Source: Monocercomonoides exilis
Lineage: Eukaryota > Preaxostyla > Oxymonadida > Polymastigidae
Length of the DNA stretch: 64,000 nucleotides
Assembly (NCBI GenBank): GCA_001643675.2
Contig: LSRY02000005.1
Span: forward strand, 870,501 to 934,500
Reading direction: 5' to 3'
Below are positions 35,053 to 47,700 of the stretch, one piece after another (position 1 is the stretch's first letter; every line of letters starts with the position of its first letter). The position numbers and the translations under genes are program-made. Under the pieces are notes generated by a model. It did not search any database, was not told where the DNA came from, and saw only the letters and a program-made list of their open reading frames with translations.

Positions 35053-35490
35053 TTAAGTGAAAAACGTGATTAAAAATTTGGATGAGCTATTTCGAAACAT
35101 CAATTGTGATTTTACGTATTGATCTTTCAATTTATGAAATCCATATTGATAAACTTTGTTTGAAAGTCGTTCGAAAACAAGAATAAATCTATTTTTCATT
35201 TCGATCATTTCATCTATCAATTTATCGGTTGCAGTGAGTTTGCGTTTGAAATGACGATGAATTAGACAAAAACTCCATTTTTCCATTTCAAACAATTTGT
35301 TAGACTGGCTGTTTCCATGATAATTTTGTTTCAAAGCAAGAATGTCAAAATTGAAGAATGAGCAAATTCCATATTTTAGTTGGAATTCAGTCGAGTAATT
35401 GAATAATTGTATTTGCACTTGTTCAATTGAACTGAGTGTAACAGAAAAAAGTGTATGTGAAAAAATCACGAAAAAGTCAATCCATATCAT
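35053..35490 (-). CDS. Possible small hypothetical protein
   Basis: Minus-strand frame of 145 residues with a hydrophobic start (MIWIDFFVIFSHTLFSV) that could be a signal peptide or membrane anchor. A helical charged part follows (LTATDKLIDEMIEMKNRF). Base composition is somewhat less AT-rich than the flanking spacer, which mildly favours coding. A sequence just upstream (CTCATTAG) could be an acceptor site, so this might be the last exon of a larger gene. No family is recognised, and chance opening of the frame is a real alternative. Confidence 0.35.
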   Translation of the reverse strand: MIWIDFFVIFSHTLFSVTLSSIEQVQIQLFNYSTEFQLKYGICSFFNFDILALKQNYHGNSQSNKLFEMEKWSFCLIHRHFKRKLTATDKLIDEMIEMKNRFILVFERLSNKVYQYGFHKLKDQYVKSQLMFRNSSSKFLITFFT

Positions 35491-35637
35491 CGATGCTCCT
35501 AATGAGCAGATTAACAGACCAACCTAATTTATCAAAACACTTTGAAAAAATAAAAAAGATGAATTCACAAAAACTAATTAAAACAAAAAACAATTATATA
35601 AAGTGATGTGTTTAATAAAATTTCCTTTCTGTACTCA

Positions 35638-36980
35638 TTAAACAGCATTTTCATTTCTCAGATATTCCTCAAATGCGTCAGTAGAAAGAAGATGTGCTGG
35701 TATTGTTGCAACTGCCGTATCTCCCATGTCAGACAAAATAGAAGTATCAGCCAAATCAGATCCAAACTGAATGATGTGAAACGAAATGAATCAAGAAAAA
35801 TCACATTTAAATCCACTAATTTAATTTATAACAAGATAGCATGCCTTTGGATGATATTTTCCAATCGGACGAGGTGAAAATAGCTGAATGAGAAGAAAGA
35901 CAACTGCTAAGATCAAACACACTCCACCAGTAGCAGTGTATACAACAGCTGTATTAAAAATTATTTATATATATAAAAATAAAACATTTCCAAGAAAATT
36001 ATAAAAATAATAGCACAGCAAACGTGTATATGGTGAGCGCCCTCCAAATCCTGAAACTGTTAAAATATTAAATGCTTTTTTGCTGTAAGTTGGCATTGGA
36101 TAATCTATAAATGAGGTTTATTTGGAAAATTTTCTTGAAAAATTCCGAAATGAAAATAAAGCATACTTGAAGCAACTTGGACAGTATATTTTCCTTTTGG
36201 AAGGTCCTTTCTAATAACTCCGTACAATTTTCGAAAAGTTGGCAATGGAGCAATTTTTGACCAAACAATAAGTTCCTCAGAACAATTATTCATATCTTTT
36301 CGACTCTTCAACAATATAAATAAAATTGCATCAATAAAATAGATGTGAAATTAATGGATGCAAAACATACTCTATCAAAGCTTGTTGCTAAATTACTTCT
36401 ATCGATAGAAAGTTGATTGCCATTTGGATCTAAAATCACAAATGTATCATTAAACAATGACGGTGCAATCAAATTATTTTGAGCTATGAAAAACGTGAAA
36501 AAGTGCATAAATTCATATGCATATGTTAAAAAAAGTTTATCGTGAACAAAAAACATACTCTTTACGAATTTTGCATGATTCTGGTAAAAGTTTGAAAGAG
36601 TATAATGAACATAAATTGGCTGCTTTAAATCAGATGTCAGGTCAATATCAAAAACATTCTGGTTATCAGTTTGGGATTCATAATAATATTTCTCAATGTG
36701 AGTTACCTTTTAATTACAAATCGTCGAATTTAACATTTAAACTGCAAAAAAACAGGCATACAGTTCCATTAAGAACAAAAAATATGATTCCAACGATTAA
36801 AAAGAAGGCTCCCAGAACAAAAAACCAAGAAATGACTTTACATGGAGTCATGATTGGAAACCAACCAGGAATCCGTTGCTGCGTTAATGCATTGTCTGTA
36901 TAGATGAATTTAAAAAGTTTTTTGAAACATAATCAACAAATATAACCTGAAGGCTTGTTAGAAGCTGCCTCTTCACCCAT
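35638..36980 (-). CDS. CDC50: CDC50/LEM3 family flippase beta subunit
   Basis: Partner subunit of P4-ATPase phospholipid flippases, needed for their exit from the ER and for transport. Proposed exons on the minus strand are 36980-36947, 36895-36762, 36706-36559, 36483-36371, 36305-36167, 36104-36024, 35948-35845 and 35766-35638, giving 293 residues. Seven introns of 51-78 bp all keep phase. Family blocks appear in order: TQQRIPGWFPI, first membrane segment at 32-53, YTLSNFYQNH, IAPSLFNDTF, WSKIAPLPTFRKLYG, NYPMP, GFGGRSPYT, second membrane segment at 218-240, then a cytosolic tail. Length is below the usual 350 or so. The ectodomain keeps a single cysteine, so the disulfide pairs conserved in animal and fungal members are absent. 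The last intron is GC-AG. Confidence 0.92.
35767..35844 (-). other. GC-AG intron in the CDC50 gene
   Basis: The 78-bp intron begins GCATGC and ends TTCAG. Without splicing, the frame runs into a TAA nine codons after the donor. With splicing at phase 0, it continues into a 42-residue tail ending in TAA. The donor hexamer is identical to that of the GC-AG intron in the UCH gene. Confidence 0.7.
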
Positions 36981-37235
36981 CTTTAAAATACTGATCAATA
37001 ACGTAATATGTATAAATTTTATATTAATTTTTATTTTTACTTTAAAATAAAGAAAATTTTAATTTATAAATATAACTTAACACATAATGATTTAACGCAT
37101 AAAAAATCTGTTGGATACATTACAAACTATTTTCACTCAAAAAATCAAACAAAAGGTTTTATAAACAGTTTATAATTATAGAAAGAAAATTAATAAGACA
37201 TTTAAAATATCAGAAAAAAAGTACAGCCATTTTAC

Positions 37236-40200
37236 TTATTTGTACAATTTCAGTCCCTTCTTTTTGATTTGCTCGGATCTTTGCTTGTCTAAAAAGTTCC
37301 ACAATGTGCCTGGGGTAATATCAACGAATATGATAGGAGAAGGATCGAGTGAGCGAGGAAGCCAAGGAACAGGAATAGAAACAGAGGCTGGGACGTTGTA
37401 TAGCAAAGAAGACGGATTTGAAAGAGGAGCAGATGATGAAGAAGCGCTCGATGCTTCATATGGCGTTGCAGAGTTCGCATAATAGGCATCAGAAGGAGAA
37501 GGCAGGTGTAAGGAAATAGAGGAATATAAAGGATTAGCAGAAGGATTGAAAGGCAGTTGCGAGAGAGAGCGAGCACACGATTTGACAGACGCAACGAGAG
37601 AGGCAGCAGCGCCTGTCAAATGTGAAAGACCAGCAGCCACATCAGAATCTTCATAGGATTTGCTTGACAGAGCAATGAGCGAAGACAGCGACTGTGCAGA
37701 ACGAGACGAGTTTAATGCTGTTTCCCTTGAAGAATGAAGATAGTCTGCAAACGACGAACTCTGGAAAAAGCGTTCTTCTGCCTCCACGTCCGCCGCCGTT
37801 CGTATCCGGAATGAGGAAAGGAGAGTGCTGATTGAGGCAGTCTGGGTGCTCCCAGCAACGCTGCTCCCACCGCTTCCTCCTCCACCTCCACTGCCTCCTC
37901 CGCCTTTCACAAAGCCATCACCACTTCGAGTGACTGGGCCAACGAGCAGTTGCACTGGCTTCAGTTCCAACAGACGGTGCCTTGGCTCAGGCGAAGGCTT
38001 GGCTTGGACTGTTCTTCGCACTCTTTTGCGCTTCCCAGCAGATGTTGTTGCTTCAGCTGAAGTGCTTTCTATTGAATGCTCTTCTTTTATTGAGTCGATA
38101 TTTTGATTGTTTTCATTGGCATTTCTCTTTCTTTGCTTCTTTTCTTTGGTTTTTTCAGTTCTTTTTGAAGAATTTTCTTCGCCTTCTTTCGATTTGGGCT
38201 TTGCAAACAGCTGAGGAATCTTCATCCCATACAACTCATGAAACACTTTTCTTCTTTCCTTCAGCTGTTTTCTGTACAGTTTGTCTCGTTTTCTGGCGTC
38301 CTTCCACGATTCAGCGAATGTCATCTCCTCTTTACCAACAGGAGCCCTTTCAATCATCGACTGCATTATGTGATCCATTCCAGTGACTATTCCATTCAAA
38401 GCAGAAGAATCTCCAAGCAGCAATGGATGTGATGATGCAGAAGAGACAGATGAGGGGGCAGATGAAGCAGATGAAGAAGCAGGCAATGAAGAAGAGGAAG
38501 AGGAAGAGGAAGTTGTAAAAGAAGTCGAAGAAGTCGAAGAAGAAGAAGATGATTCAACTTTTGTAGAAGAATCTGATGATGAAGAAGTTGCAGAAGTATC
38601 AGTGCTAGAAGCAGAGGAGGAAGAAGAACTGGATGACGTTGAAGATGGATTGTTTGTTGATTCTGTCGTTTCTTTTGTTGTTTCAGAATCACTTGATTTA
38701 GCAAGAGGTTCAGGCTGCTCTTTTTCAGGCTGTTCTTTTTGCTGTGCATTATTTGTATTGTCTGTTGTAGATACATCAGTGTTTGTCTCTGCATTTGCAA
38801 CATCTGAGTTATCTTTCTTATCTTCCTCACTCTTCTTCGTTTCAGAATTAGTCGATGCGTCTTCTTCTGTCTTTGATTCATTTATATTCTGAGTTGATTT
38901 GCTTGCAGAGGATGATGTTTCCTTTGCAGCAGCTGGCTGTGCAGATGTTTGATTCAACTGTGTATTTGTATTCTTTTGGCTGTCAGCTGAAACAAACGAA
39001 GGGAAAGGTTGCGAATTTGATGGGTTGATCTTTGAAAGCACCGAATTTGGAGACATTGCTACATTGGTTGCTGTTGTAACGCTTTTGTTCTTCAGCTCCT
39101 GGTGCTGCAGAATTGTGTACTCGACATACTCCAACATATTCTGCGCCTGCACCGCCTGGTTCTTCGCCTGCGCCTCTTCAATTAGCCTTGCTGCCTGAGA
39201 CAGCACCGTCCCGGACTTCACTTCTTCCATCTGCTGCTTTGCGAAGTTCCGCACTGTCCTCTTCAGCTGCGTCGCAGGCATTGGCGATGTCAGCACGTGG
39301 CGTAAAGAGGGTGGCAGGTAGAGCGGGCCACGCCAGTCAAACGGGCTGAGGTGGAACCCCATTTTGGAGTTGTCTGGCACACACATCGTCTCCATTGAGC
39401 GGAGGGATATCCAAACGTCCTTGCGGCGCTGCTCGTTTCCGTAGATGTGCGAGGAGAGGACAGGAGAGAAGAGGCAGGTGAAGTCAGGAGAAAGTGGAGA
39501 CGGGGTAGAAGGAGAACACACTTTGGCTATCAGCTCAGGAGAGGGCAGTTGAGGAACGATGATATCGCGAAGCTTTCTGAACACATTCAGATTGAACGAC
39601 ACCACACGGAAGAGATTCTCTTGGAGGTTGTGCAAAAGCCTGTCGAGCGGTGAGGCAATGGACAAGGAACGTGGAAGTTTGTCGATGAAGTCTGAATTGG
39701 CTGGAGTTAATGAAGGAGACGGTGTTGGCGTTGTTTGTGTGGTTGGTCGAGGGACCTCATCGGTCTGGTCTGAGGCTGGAGCATCTGAACTTTCAACAGT
39801 TGCATCCATCGAAGATGAGGTTTCTTGTTTGTTGTTTTCTTCAGTTTTTGTTTCATTGTCTTTAGACTCTTCTTTGGTATTTGACAACTCTTCTTCAACA
39901 TCCATTTTGTTCTCTTCATTCGTCTTCTGTTCTTCAAGAGCAGCAGATGACTTATCTTCAATTGTTTCAGTGAATGACTTTTTGTCATTATCTTCTGTGT
40001 TCAGAAGTACTGACAAGTCAGATTCTTGCTTAACATCTTCAACTTTCATCATCGTATCATCAGTCTCCATCTTCACAGTTGGAGTAACACTCTTATCATT
40101 ATCATTATCATTTTCACCATCATTATCATCTTCATTAGAAGCAGTCTGCTCTTCATTTGCCTCCACACTTTCTGCTTGGCTGCTGCTGCTGCTGCTGTTG

Positions 40201-43200
40201 TTGTGTGTATCTCTTATCTGCTCCAGTTGATTGATCCAGCACAGAGTGTCAGACCGATTCCCAATCTTCGACGACTCGTAAGCCTTCTTCCCTTTCTTCT
40301 TCTTTTTTTCAGCATCTGGATCGTCCTTGTCATCCAGCCAGCGCAACGACGTCTTCTCAGACATCGACATATGTGGCCGTATGAACTCCCTCATCCAGCT
40401 GTTCATCAGCTCGTCCTTGTTCACATCCTCTGCGTTGATGTGCCGCTCAATAAGAGCCGACGACCAGCGCGCCAAGTGCAAGAAAAGAGGAATTTGGGCA
40501 AAGGAAAGAGAATGGAGCAAAGAGGACTCGCTGGATGAGAACAGCATGCTCCTCCGGTAGAACGGAGATGACAGCAACATCAGCGGATGATAGAAGCGAT
40601 GCGAGTCAGATAGTTTTTTCTCAGAATCTGGAAGAACATTTAATGAAGAAATAGGAAGATCATCAATAATTGGAAGGGGAATCACGTGCAAAAGACGTGT
40701 GATAAGAGTCAGAGGAGGAACGGAATGAACAACAAGTGGAGGACTCCCTTCTTGCTCATCTTCGAGAATGTATTGCTGCTGCTGTGCTGTTTCGTTGGAT
40801 GTAACAGTGAATGAATATGAAGGCTGCTGATCTGATATTTCCAATGATGATTGCAATAAATCAGTAGATTGTGAAGTTGCCTGTGCTTCCGCAATATTTG
40901 GCTCATCGCTAATCATCTTATTGCTTTCGATGAAAGACGAATTTATGTCTTGCTTCACATAAATTTCCGAATTTGTGATTTCCAATCCATAAACAGTAGT
41001 CTTGCAAATGTATTCTTTTTCAACGCTTATCCACGCCTGATAAAAGTTGACTGGGTCAATCAGACTGAACTTGAATCTTTCAGAGAACCGAATCTTCGGG
41101 GCAGAGCAGTGCGACAGCCGTTGTATTTCCTTGTACGCAGCTAATTCTGCAGACAGCTTTTTCTTCTTCATTTTCAGCGTCTCCATGTCTGAAGCATATG
41201 AATCCTCATTTTCATCCTTTGCTGACTGATTCTCTGCCAATGATGATGCATTCGCTTTGCTCGCTCTGCCTCTTCGTTTTTTCACTTTTGCTATTTGTGC
41301 TTTGTCTTCTTCTGATCCTTCTGAATTGAGAAGCAATTCTGTATCATTTATAACTCCACCATCGATTTTTGAATCTGCATTCTTTTTGCCGTTTGATGTG
41401 CCCATCCAGGAATCCTGCTCAGCTTGCTCTGCCTCGGTGCTTCTGCATTCATTCCCGAACATTCTGTCCATCCCCAACATGTCTGCAAGCAAGTGCGGGT
41501 TAGACGCTCTTTCCAATTCTACTTCATATGACTCGATTTGTGTGATCAGCGCTTCAATTGGCGATATTTGGTGGCTGTGCTTAGCAACCTTCTCGTCTCC
41601 GCCAACCAGCTTCACTTTGAGAAGAGCTTTGTGATGTCCAAAGCGAGGCAGTGAAGGGAAAAGAATCGAATACGATTTTTTGAGTTTATAATCAGACTTC
41701 TTATGCTTCGGTGGTTTTTCGTTTTCGTGTTGTGCTTGAGAAGTTGAGGGATGCAAAGACAATTCTTCCAATTCGTTTGACATTTTGCTCTCATCTCCAT
41801 CAGAGCTTGTCTTTGGAGAAGATGATGAATCTTGTTGCTTTATATCTGACTTTGTATCCACTGCGGTTGTTGTGCTATTTTCCGTTGATATTTCTGTTGT
41901 GGAATCTGATTTGTTATCAATATCCATCTTTCCTTCCTTGTTGTTGCCTGCATCTTTGGCTAGTTCATCATTAGTCGTTTCTCTGATTTCCGCTTCATTA
42001 TTCCCTTGTGTCTGCTCGTTCTGTTTATTTGTCTCATCATCTCCTTCACCTTTGCCTTCGCCTTCAACACATTTCTTGTTCTCCTTCGCCTCCTCATTCT
42101 CACATTCGCTGCTGTCTTCACTACACTCACTCTCTTCCATCGCACTTAGCTCCTTCTCTCTTCGTGTCTGAATCATTGCCCTGTCCTCTATCTCACTCAC
42201 CAGATCAGAAAAGTACTCTGCCACAAAGTCCCAGCGGTGGTAGCTGGAGTCGTCGTAGTCGCCAGACCCGAAAAAGAGATAGGCAGCGCCACGTGGATAG
42301 ATGATAGAGCGGTTCATCTCTCCTGCATGCAGTCCCAACGTGCTCTCCTCCAGCTGCAGCACCCGCCGGTCCATTTCGTCGTTTGCATAGTCAAGGGCAG
42401 ACTCGGTTATGCGTGTTGCTTGGTATCCTTTGGTAGATGAAGATGAGCTCTGATTCTTTGAGGCAGAAGGAATTGATTTGGTGGGAGAAGCAGCGATTGA
42501 ATATGATGATGAGGACGAGGAAGATGATACTTTTGTTGATGATGATGAAGGTGAAGTAGAAAGCGAAGGAGATGACTTAGTTCCTGTTCCGTGTGCAGAC
42601 TCACCTGATACAGTCTCATTATTTGATGTTCTCTTCTCAAACGGTGACGGTGCTGGCTTCTTGTAGCTGATAGTGGCAGTTGGCAGGCTCCCATGTGGAT
42701 GGCTTGACTGTGATGATGACGATGACGATGATCTTGTTGAACGCAGACTGCGTTGGAATTCCTGCACATTGAATGAGCCTAATGTTGAGTGATGCCTTGA
42801 GCGGCCCAGATGCGAATCGTCCAGCATATTCATTCCTTTCTCCTTCTCAGCCTGTTTCTCCCTCTCTTCTCTCTCTCTGCGCAGCCGCTCTCTTTCCATT
42901 AGCTCTGCACGAGAAGGCACAAGCGCACTAGCAGCTGGTGCAGACGCCAAAGTGAGGGCGCGCAGATGGCTCGGCCTCCCCACCGAATGCAAGCTACGCC
43001 CTTTCTTCTTCTTCTGCTGCTTCTTCGAATAAGCCACTGGACCCAGCTGTGCAAGCTTCTTGCTCATGCTGTACTTGCCCCTTGCAGTGTATGATGGAAA
43101 GACAGAAGCATCGCCCACATGAGACGATGGCGAATGAGAAGAAGAATACGATGTGCTCTGTGATGCTGGCACAAATGCTGGAGGTGTTCTGTTGAGCGAA

Positions 43201-44759
43201 GAAAGAGGAGGGGTCGTGTCGCTTGTTTTGGTGAATGCATTGCTGGTGGAAGAGAACGAAAGGGAAGAGGACATCGAAGGGGAAGACGAGAGCAAAGTGG
43301 AGTAAGGATACGGGCTGGCTGCTGGAAACATCATGGGAGAAGTGGGAGTGCCTTGCGATTGTTGTGATGAAGAAGAGGAAGACAGCTTGGAATGCACAAA
43401 AGAGAGGGGGATGTTGCTTGAGCTGTGGGGGTTGTTGAACTCGAAGGCGGAGCGGTTCATCGAAGGGAACGGGGCAAAGGAAGGCTTGTTCATTGGCCCC
43501 ATCGAGAAGAACATTGAAGAGAAGCTGGGGCGTCCTGAAGAAGGCTTTTTAACTATAAGAGCAGGGTTGCTACTGCTGCCGTTGCGAGAAGAAGAGGAAG
43601 AGGAAGGAGGAGGAGTGAGTGTGGAGAAAGTGGAGAGAGACGAGAGAGAAGAAGGAGAAGGGAAGGCGGAGGCTGAGGGAAGCATTGGAGGCGCGGTGGA
43701 TGTGGGGTCGATGTTTGGAAGTTGATTGGGCGATGAAACAGACATTGACAAGGGAGAAAGAGGGCTACTGCTGCTATTTGATGTCTGCTTTGAAGAGTCA
43801 GAAGAAGAAGAAGAAGAAGAAGAGGAAGGAGAGGAAGAGGAAGAGGAAGGAGATGATGATGAGAAAGAGGAGGAGGAAAAGGGAGTGTTTGGTGGAAGAA
43901 GAAACGATGGTGTGAATGAAGAAATAGGAGGAGGAGGAGGAGGAGGAGGTGAAGAAGAAGAGAATGTTACAGGAGGAGATGCGATTGAAGGGACATTCTG
44001 TGAAAGAGAGGAGAATGTGACTGTTCCTGATGACGAAGAAGAAGCAGAGGAAGAAGAAGAAGAAACAGGAGAAAGCGAGAAAAGAGATGTAGAGATTGAT
44101 GTGGATGGTGGAGAATTAGGAAAGCCAGAAAGAGATGAAGAAGCAGTCGAAGAAGATGAGGAACTGTTAATGTCTTTATTTTTCTCCTTCGCACCATTAA
44201 TGCCATGCTTGCTTTTCCTCATCTTCTTCGAGAATTCGTCTTCTCCCAATCTCAACGAGGCATCAGCTGGGTTTGGCGGGAAGACAGAGGCAGTTATAGA
44301 GGCATTGGGCTTTGAAGCAGCAGGACTTCTGTTGGAGTCATTTGTCATCTGTTCTAAGAATTGCAAGGGATTCTCGTTGAATGAAGGCAGTGGGTTGCTT
44401 CCAGGTGAATTCTTGCCAGATGAGAAATAAGCAGAAGAAAGAGGAGGTTTTGTGGAGAGTGGGGTCGAATTGAGAGGGGAAAGTGTGTCTGAAAGGGGTG
44501 TGGTGTATGGAGAAGGAGAGGTGGAAGAGGAAAAGGGAGATGAAAGAGGAGAGGAAGGAGAGGAAGGGGAAGAGGGAGACGAGGAGGAAGAAGAGGAAGA
44601 AGGTGATGATAGGCCACTAGAAGGTGCTTTTGACATGTTGCTGAGAGAAGGAAATGCAACCATGAATGTGGGAGAGGAAGATGGAGGGGCGAAGTGAATA
44701 GGAGCAGAATAACTCAAAGAAGAAGAAGAGGAGGAGGAAGAAGATGAAGATGATGATGT

Positions 44760-44790
<31 letters not shown>

Positions 44791-47700
44791 AGAGGAGAAG
44801 AAGTTGAAGAAGAAGAGGAAGGATGGAAAGGAGGGAGGCCGACGGGAGAGCGGAAGAAAGGGGAAGAAGAGAAGGTGCTCTTAAAAGTGGACTGAGGTGT
44901 GGGGTAATATTTGGAAGGAGAAGGAACAAGAGAAGGAAGAGATTGCAAGCTGTGCCTATCGCTTGTCGTCTTCAGAGGAGGAGGAGAAATGAACGAAGGA
45001 GCAGAAGGATTGAAGGCGAAGGAGGAGAAAGTGGAAGAAGGAGAGGGAGAAGAGGGAGAAGATGCAGAAGAAGGAGAAGAGGAGGAGGGAGTTGAGGAAG
45101 GTGATGAGGAAGAAGAAGGTGATGGAGCAAAAGAACTGCTGCTTGGTGAAATGAAAGAAGAAGGAGAAAGAGAAGAAGATGACGATATTGTTGAATTAGT
45201 TGAAGAAGAAGAAGAAGAAGAAGACGAAGAAGAAGAAGAAGATGATGACGATGATGATAGGGATGAGGCCGAAGAACCTGTCGGAGCATGCGGAAATGCC
45301 TTGATCGACAGAAGAGAGGAAGAAAAAGGGTATTGTGGGTAGTTCATTGGAATCGACGATCCGTTCTGAATTCTGAATCGTTTTGAGAAGAAAGGCGAGT
45401 TGTATCTGAGCGGGTCAAACACGTCGTTGTGGAATGTGCTTTCGGGGCGCTGTCCAAAGGCAGGGGGAAACATGTGGACGATTGGCTTCTTCTTGAATGG
45501 CAGAGGAGGAGGCAGCACATGCAAATAGGTGAGCCTCTCGTGCAACTGCTGGGCGGTGATCGGCAGATGCGCCAGGGATGAATGGGGGAGAGAAGCAAGA
45601 GAGCGCTTTTCGGTACATTCCAGATAGCTGAAGGGCAGCTCATTGCCTTTGTTCCGTGTTAGACACGTGATTTTGCCGTTGGCCTTGCGAAGCAGCACAA
45701 GTGAACGCTTCTTCTTCCCATGCCCTGATGCTGAGTCTCCATCGTCCTGAAGCAGAAAACTGAGGGCGGCGCTTTCGCCTTCGTCTGAGGCAGCAGGAAG
45801 CCAGTTTGTGGGGCTGTGTTCCTTCATCTGCTGGATGAGTGCAGCATATCTCGGGTCTTCCTGAGTCATCAGCCTTCTCTCTCTCTCTCTTTCTTTCGCC
45901 TCTTTCTTCTTCCTTTCATATTCTTCTCTTCTCCTCTGCATGTTCTCGTGATACACCTTCCTGTTGAACATCAGCGTTTTTCTGTGTTCGACATCAGCTT
46001 TCCTCATCTCTGCCCTCATCCTCTCCAGCTTCGCCTCCAAATTCTCCAGAAACTGCTCCCGCTTCTGCGTAATCTCCGCAAACGGGTTCCTCGCCTTGTT
46101 TTTGGACTGGTCTTTCTCACTGGCTGTGGAGTGTGTCTTGGCCTTTGACGAATGCTGACTGCTTATTGCTCCGATGTCTGCGGACGTGTCTTCGTCGCCA
46201 AAAAGCGCTTTCCTCAGCTGTGAATCACTGCTCGCCCCGTTTTCCTCAAAAAAGTCGCCATTCACGCCACCACCATCACCACTGCCACTAACACTGCTAT
46301 TGATGCTTCCATTGATACTTCCATTTATATGCTCATTCACACTTCCTTCTCCTTCTCCAATACCTCCATAGCCATCGCTGCCAATTCCGCTTCCGCTGCC
46401 TGCTCCTTGTTCTTTGCGTGTTTCCGCCCGTGTTTTGTATCGACTCTCTTCGAAGGAGCGCCAAAGAAGACTAGCTTTGTCTGCCTTTGTTGCCCGGTAG
46501 GATGCCTCGCTCCCAGCAGAATAGCTGTAGAACCCTCTTGCCAGATCCTTCTTCTTCTTCTTTTTCCCAACAATCTTCTTCTTCTTCTTCTTCTTCTTTG
46601 TCATCTTCACTTTGTTGCTGGCTGCTCCTGCCAAGTAATATGTAGTCGTTGATGCCAATGCGGGTTTCCATTTCAGAATTTTTGCTTTGAATTTCTTTTT
46701 CTTCTTCTTCTTCTTTCTGGTTGTGATGCTTTCACCATCGCTCTGCTCGTCTGCTGCGCCTGAGGCATAATACGGTGCAGGGACAGGTGGAATGGTTGAT
46801 TTGAGTGAAGAAAGAAGAGCAGGCGCTGAATAAGAAGAGGAAGAAGAGGAAGAGGCAGAAGAAGAGAAAGCAGAAGAAGATAAGGAGGAAGAAGAAATGT
46901 TTGCTTTATCTCCATCAGAAAAGAGGGCTTCAAAGAAGGAAGTTGGAGAAGGTGCTGGGATGTATGGATTGTACCAGTCTTGTGATTGGGCAGGATCAGA
47001 CGATGTTTCCGTGCTTTTGACAGCAGGCGGAGGATAATAACTGAGAAGATGGTGAAAAAAAAAAGGAATTTACAAAAGAATGGAAATTGGATTTATTTTA
47101 CGGAAATATAACAGAGAAATTAAATAAACGAATAATAAAGTTGTTAATAAATGAAAATAACAATAATTTCTTAACAATATAAAGCATCACACCTATTTGT
47201 CTCTTTCTCTTCACTCACCGCTTCTTCTGTGTGCCTCCCTGGTCTCATAGGCCTTGGAGGCCTTCCTCTCTTTCTTTTCTTTATCTCTTCCGCAGATAAC
47301 GAAGAAGAAGAAGAAGAAGAAGATGATGATGACGATGATGAAGATGAAGATGAAGACGACGACGACGAAGAAGAAGAGGAAGAGGATGATGATAATTTCT
47401 GTCCTTTTACCAGTTTGTGCCTCTGTTTGAGTGAGCGAATTCTGCTTCCAGGCAGTTTTGACAGGAATTTGTAGTTAGAGATTGCCCCGTTCATCTGCAG
47501 GCCATCCTTCGAATGTGAATTTTTTAACCAAATTCCTCTTTTTGTGTGGTGTTTCTGCTGATACGAAAGAGAAGCCGAAGCAGAATTAGAAGTCGATGAA
47601 GAAGATAAAGAAGAAGAAGAAGAAGAAGAAGCTGATAATGAAGCAGCAGCAGCAGCTACTGCTATATCCAACAGATCTTCAATCACCGTCTTCCGCTTGC

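Noticed and set aside
36517-36903. Plus-strand frame of 128 residues over the CDC50 gene
   Set aside because: It overlaps exons 2 and 3 of CDC50, which is strongly supported by homology on the other strand.
43726-44430. Plus-strand glutamate/glycine-rich frame opposite the giant basic gene
   Set aside because: It is the complement of serine/proline codons in the minus-strand exon and has no start context, splice logic or ordinary-composition region.
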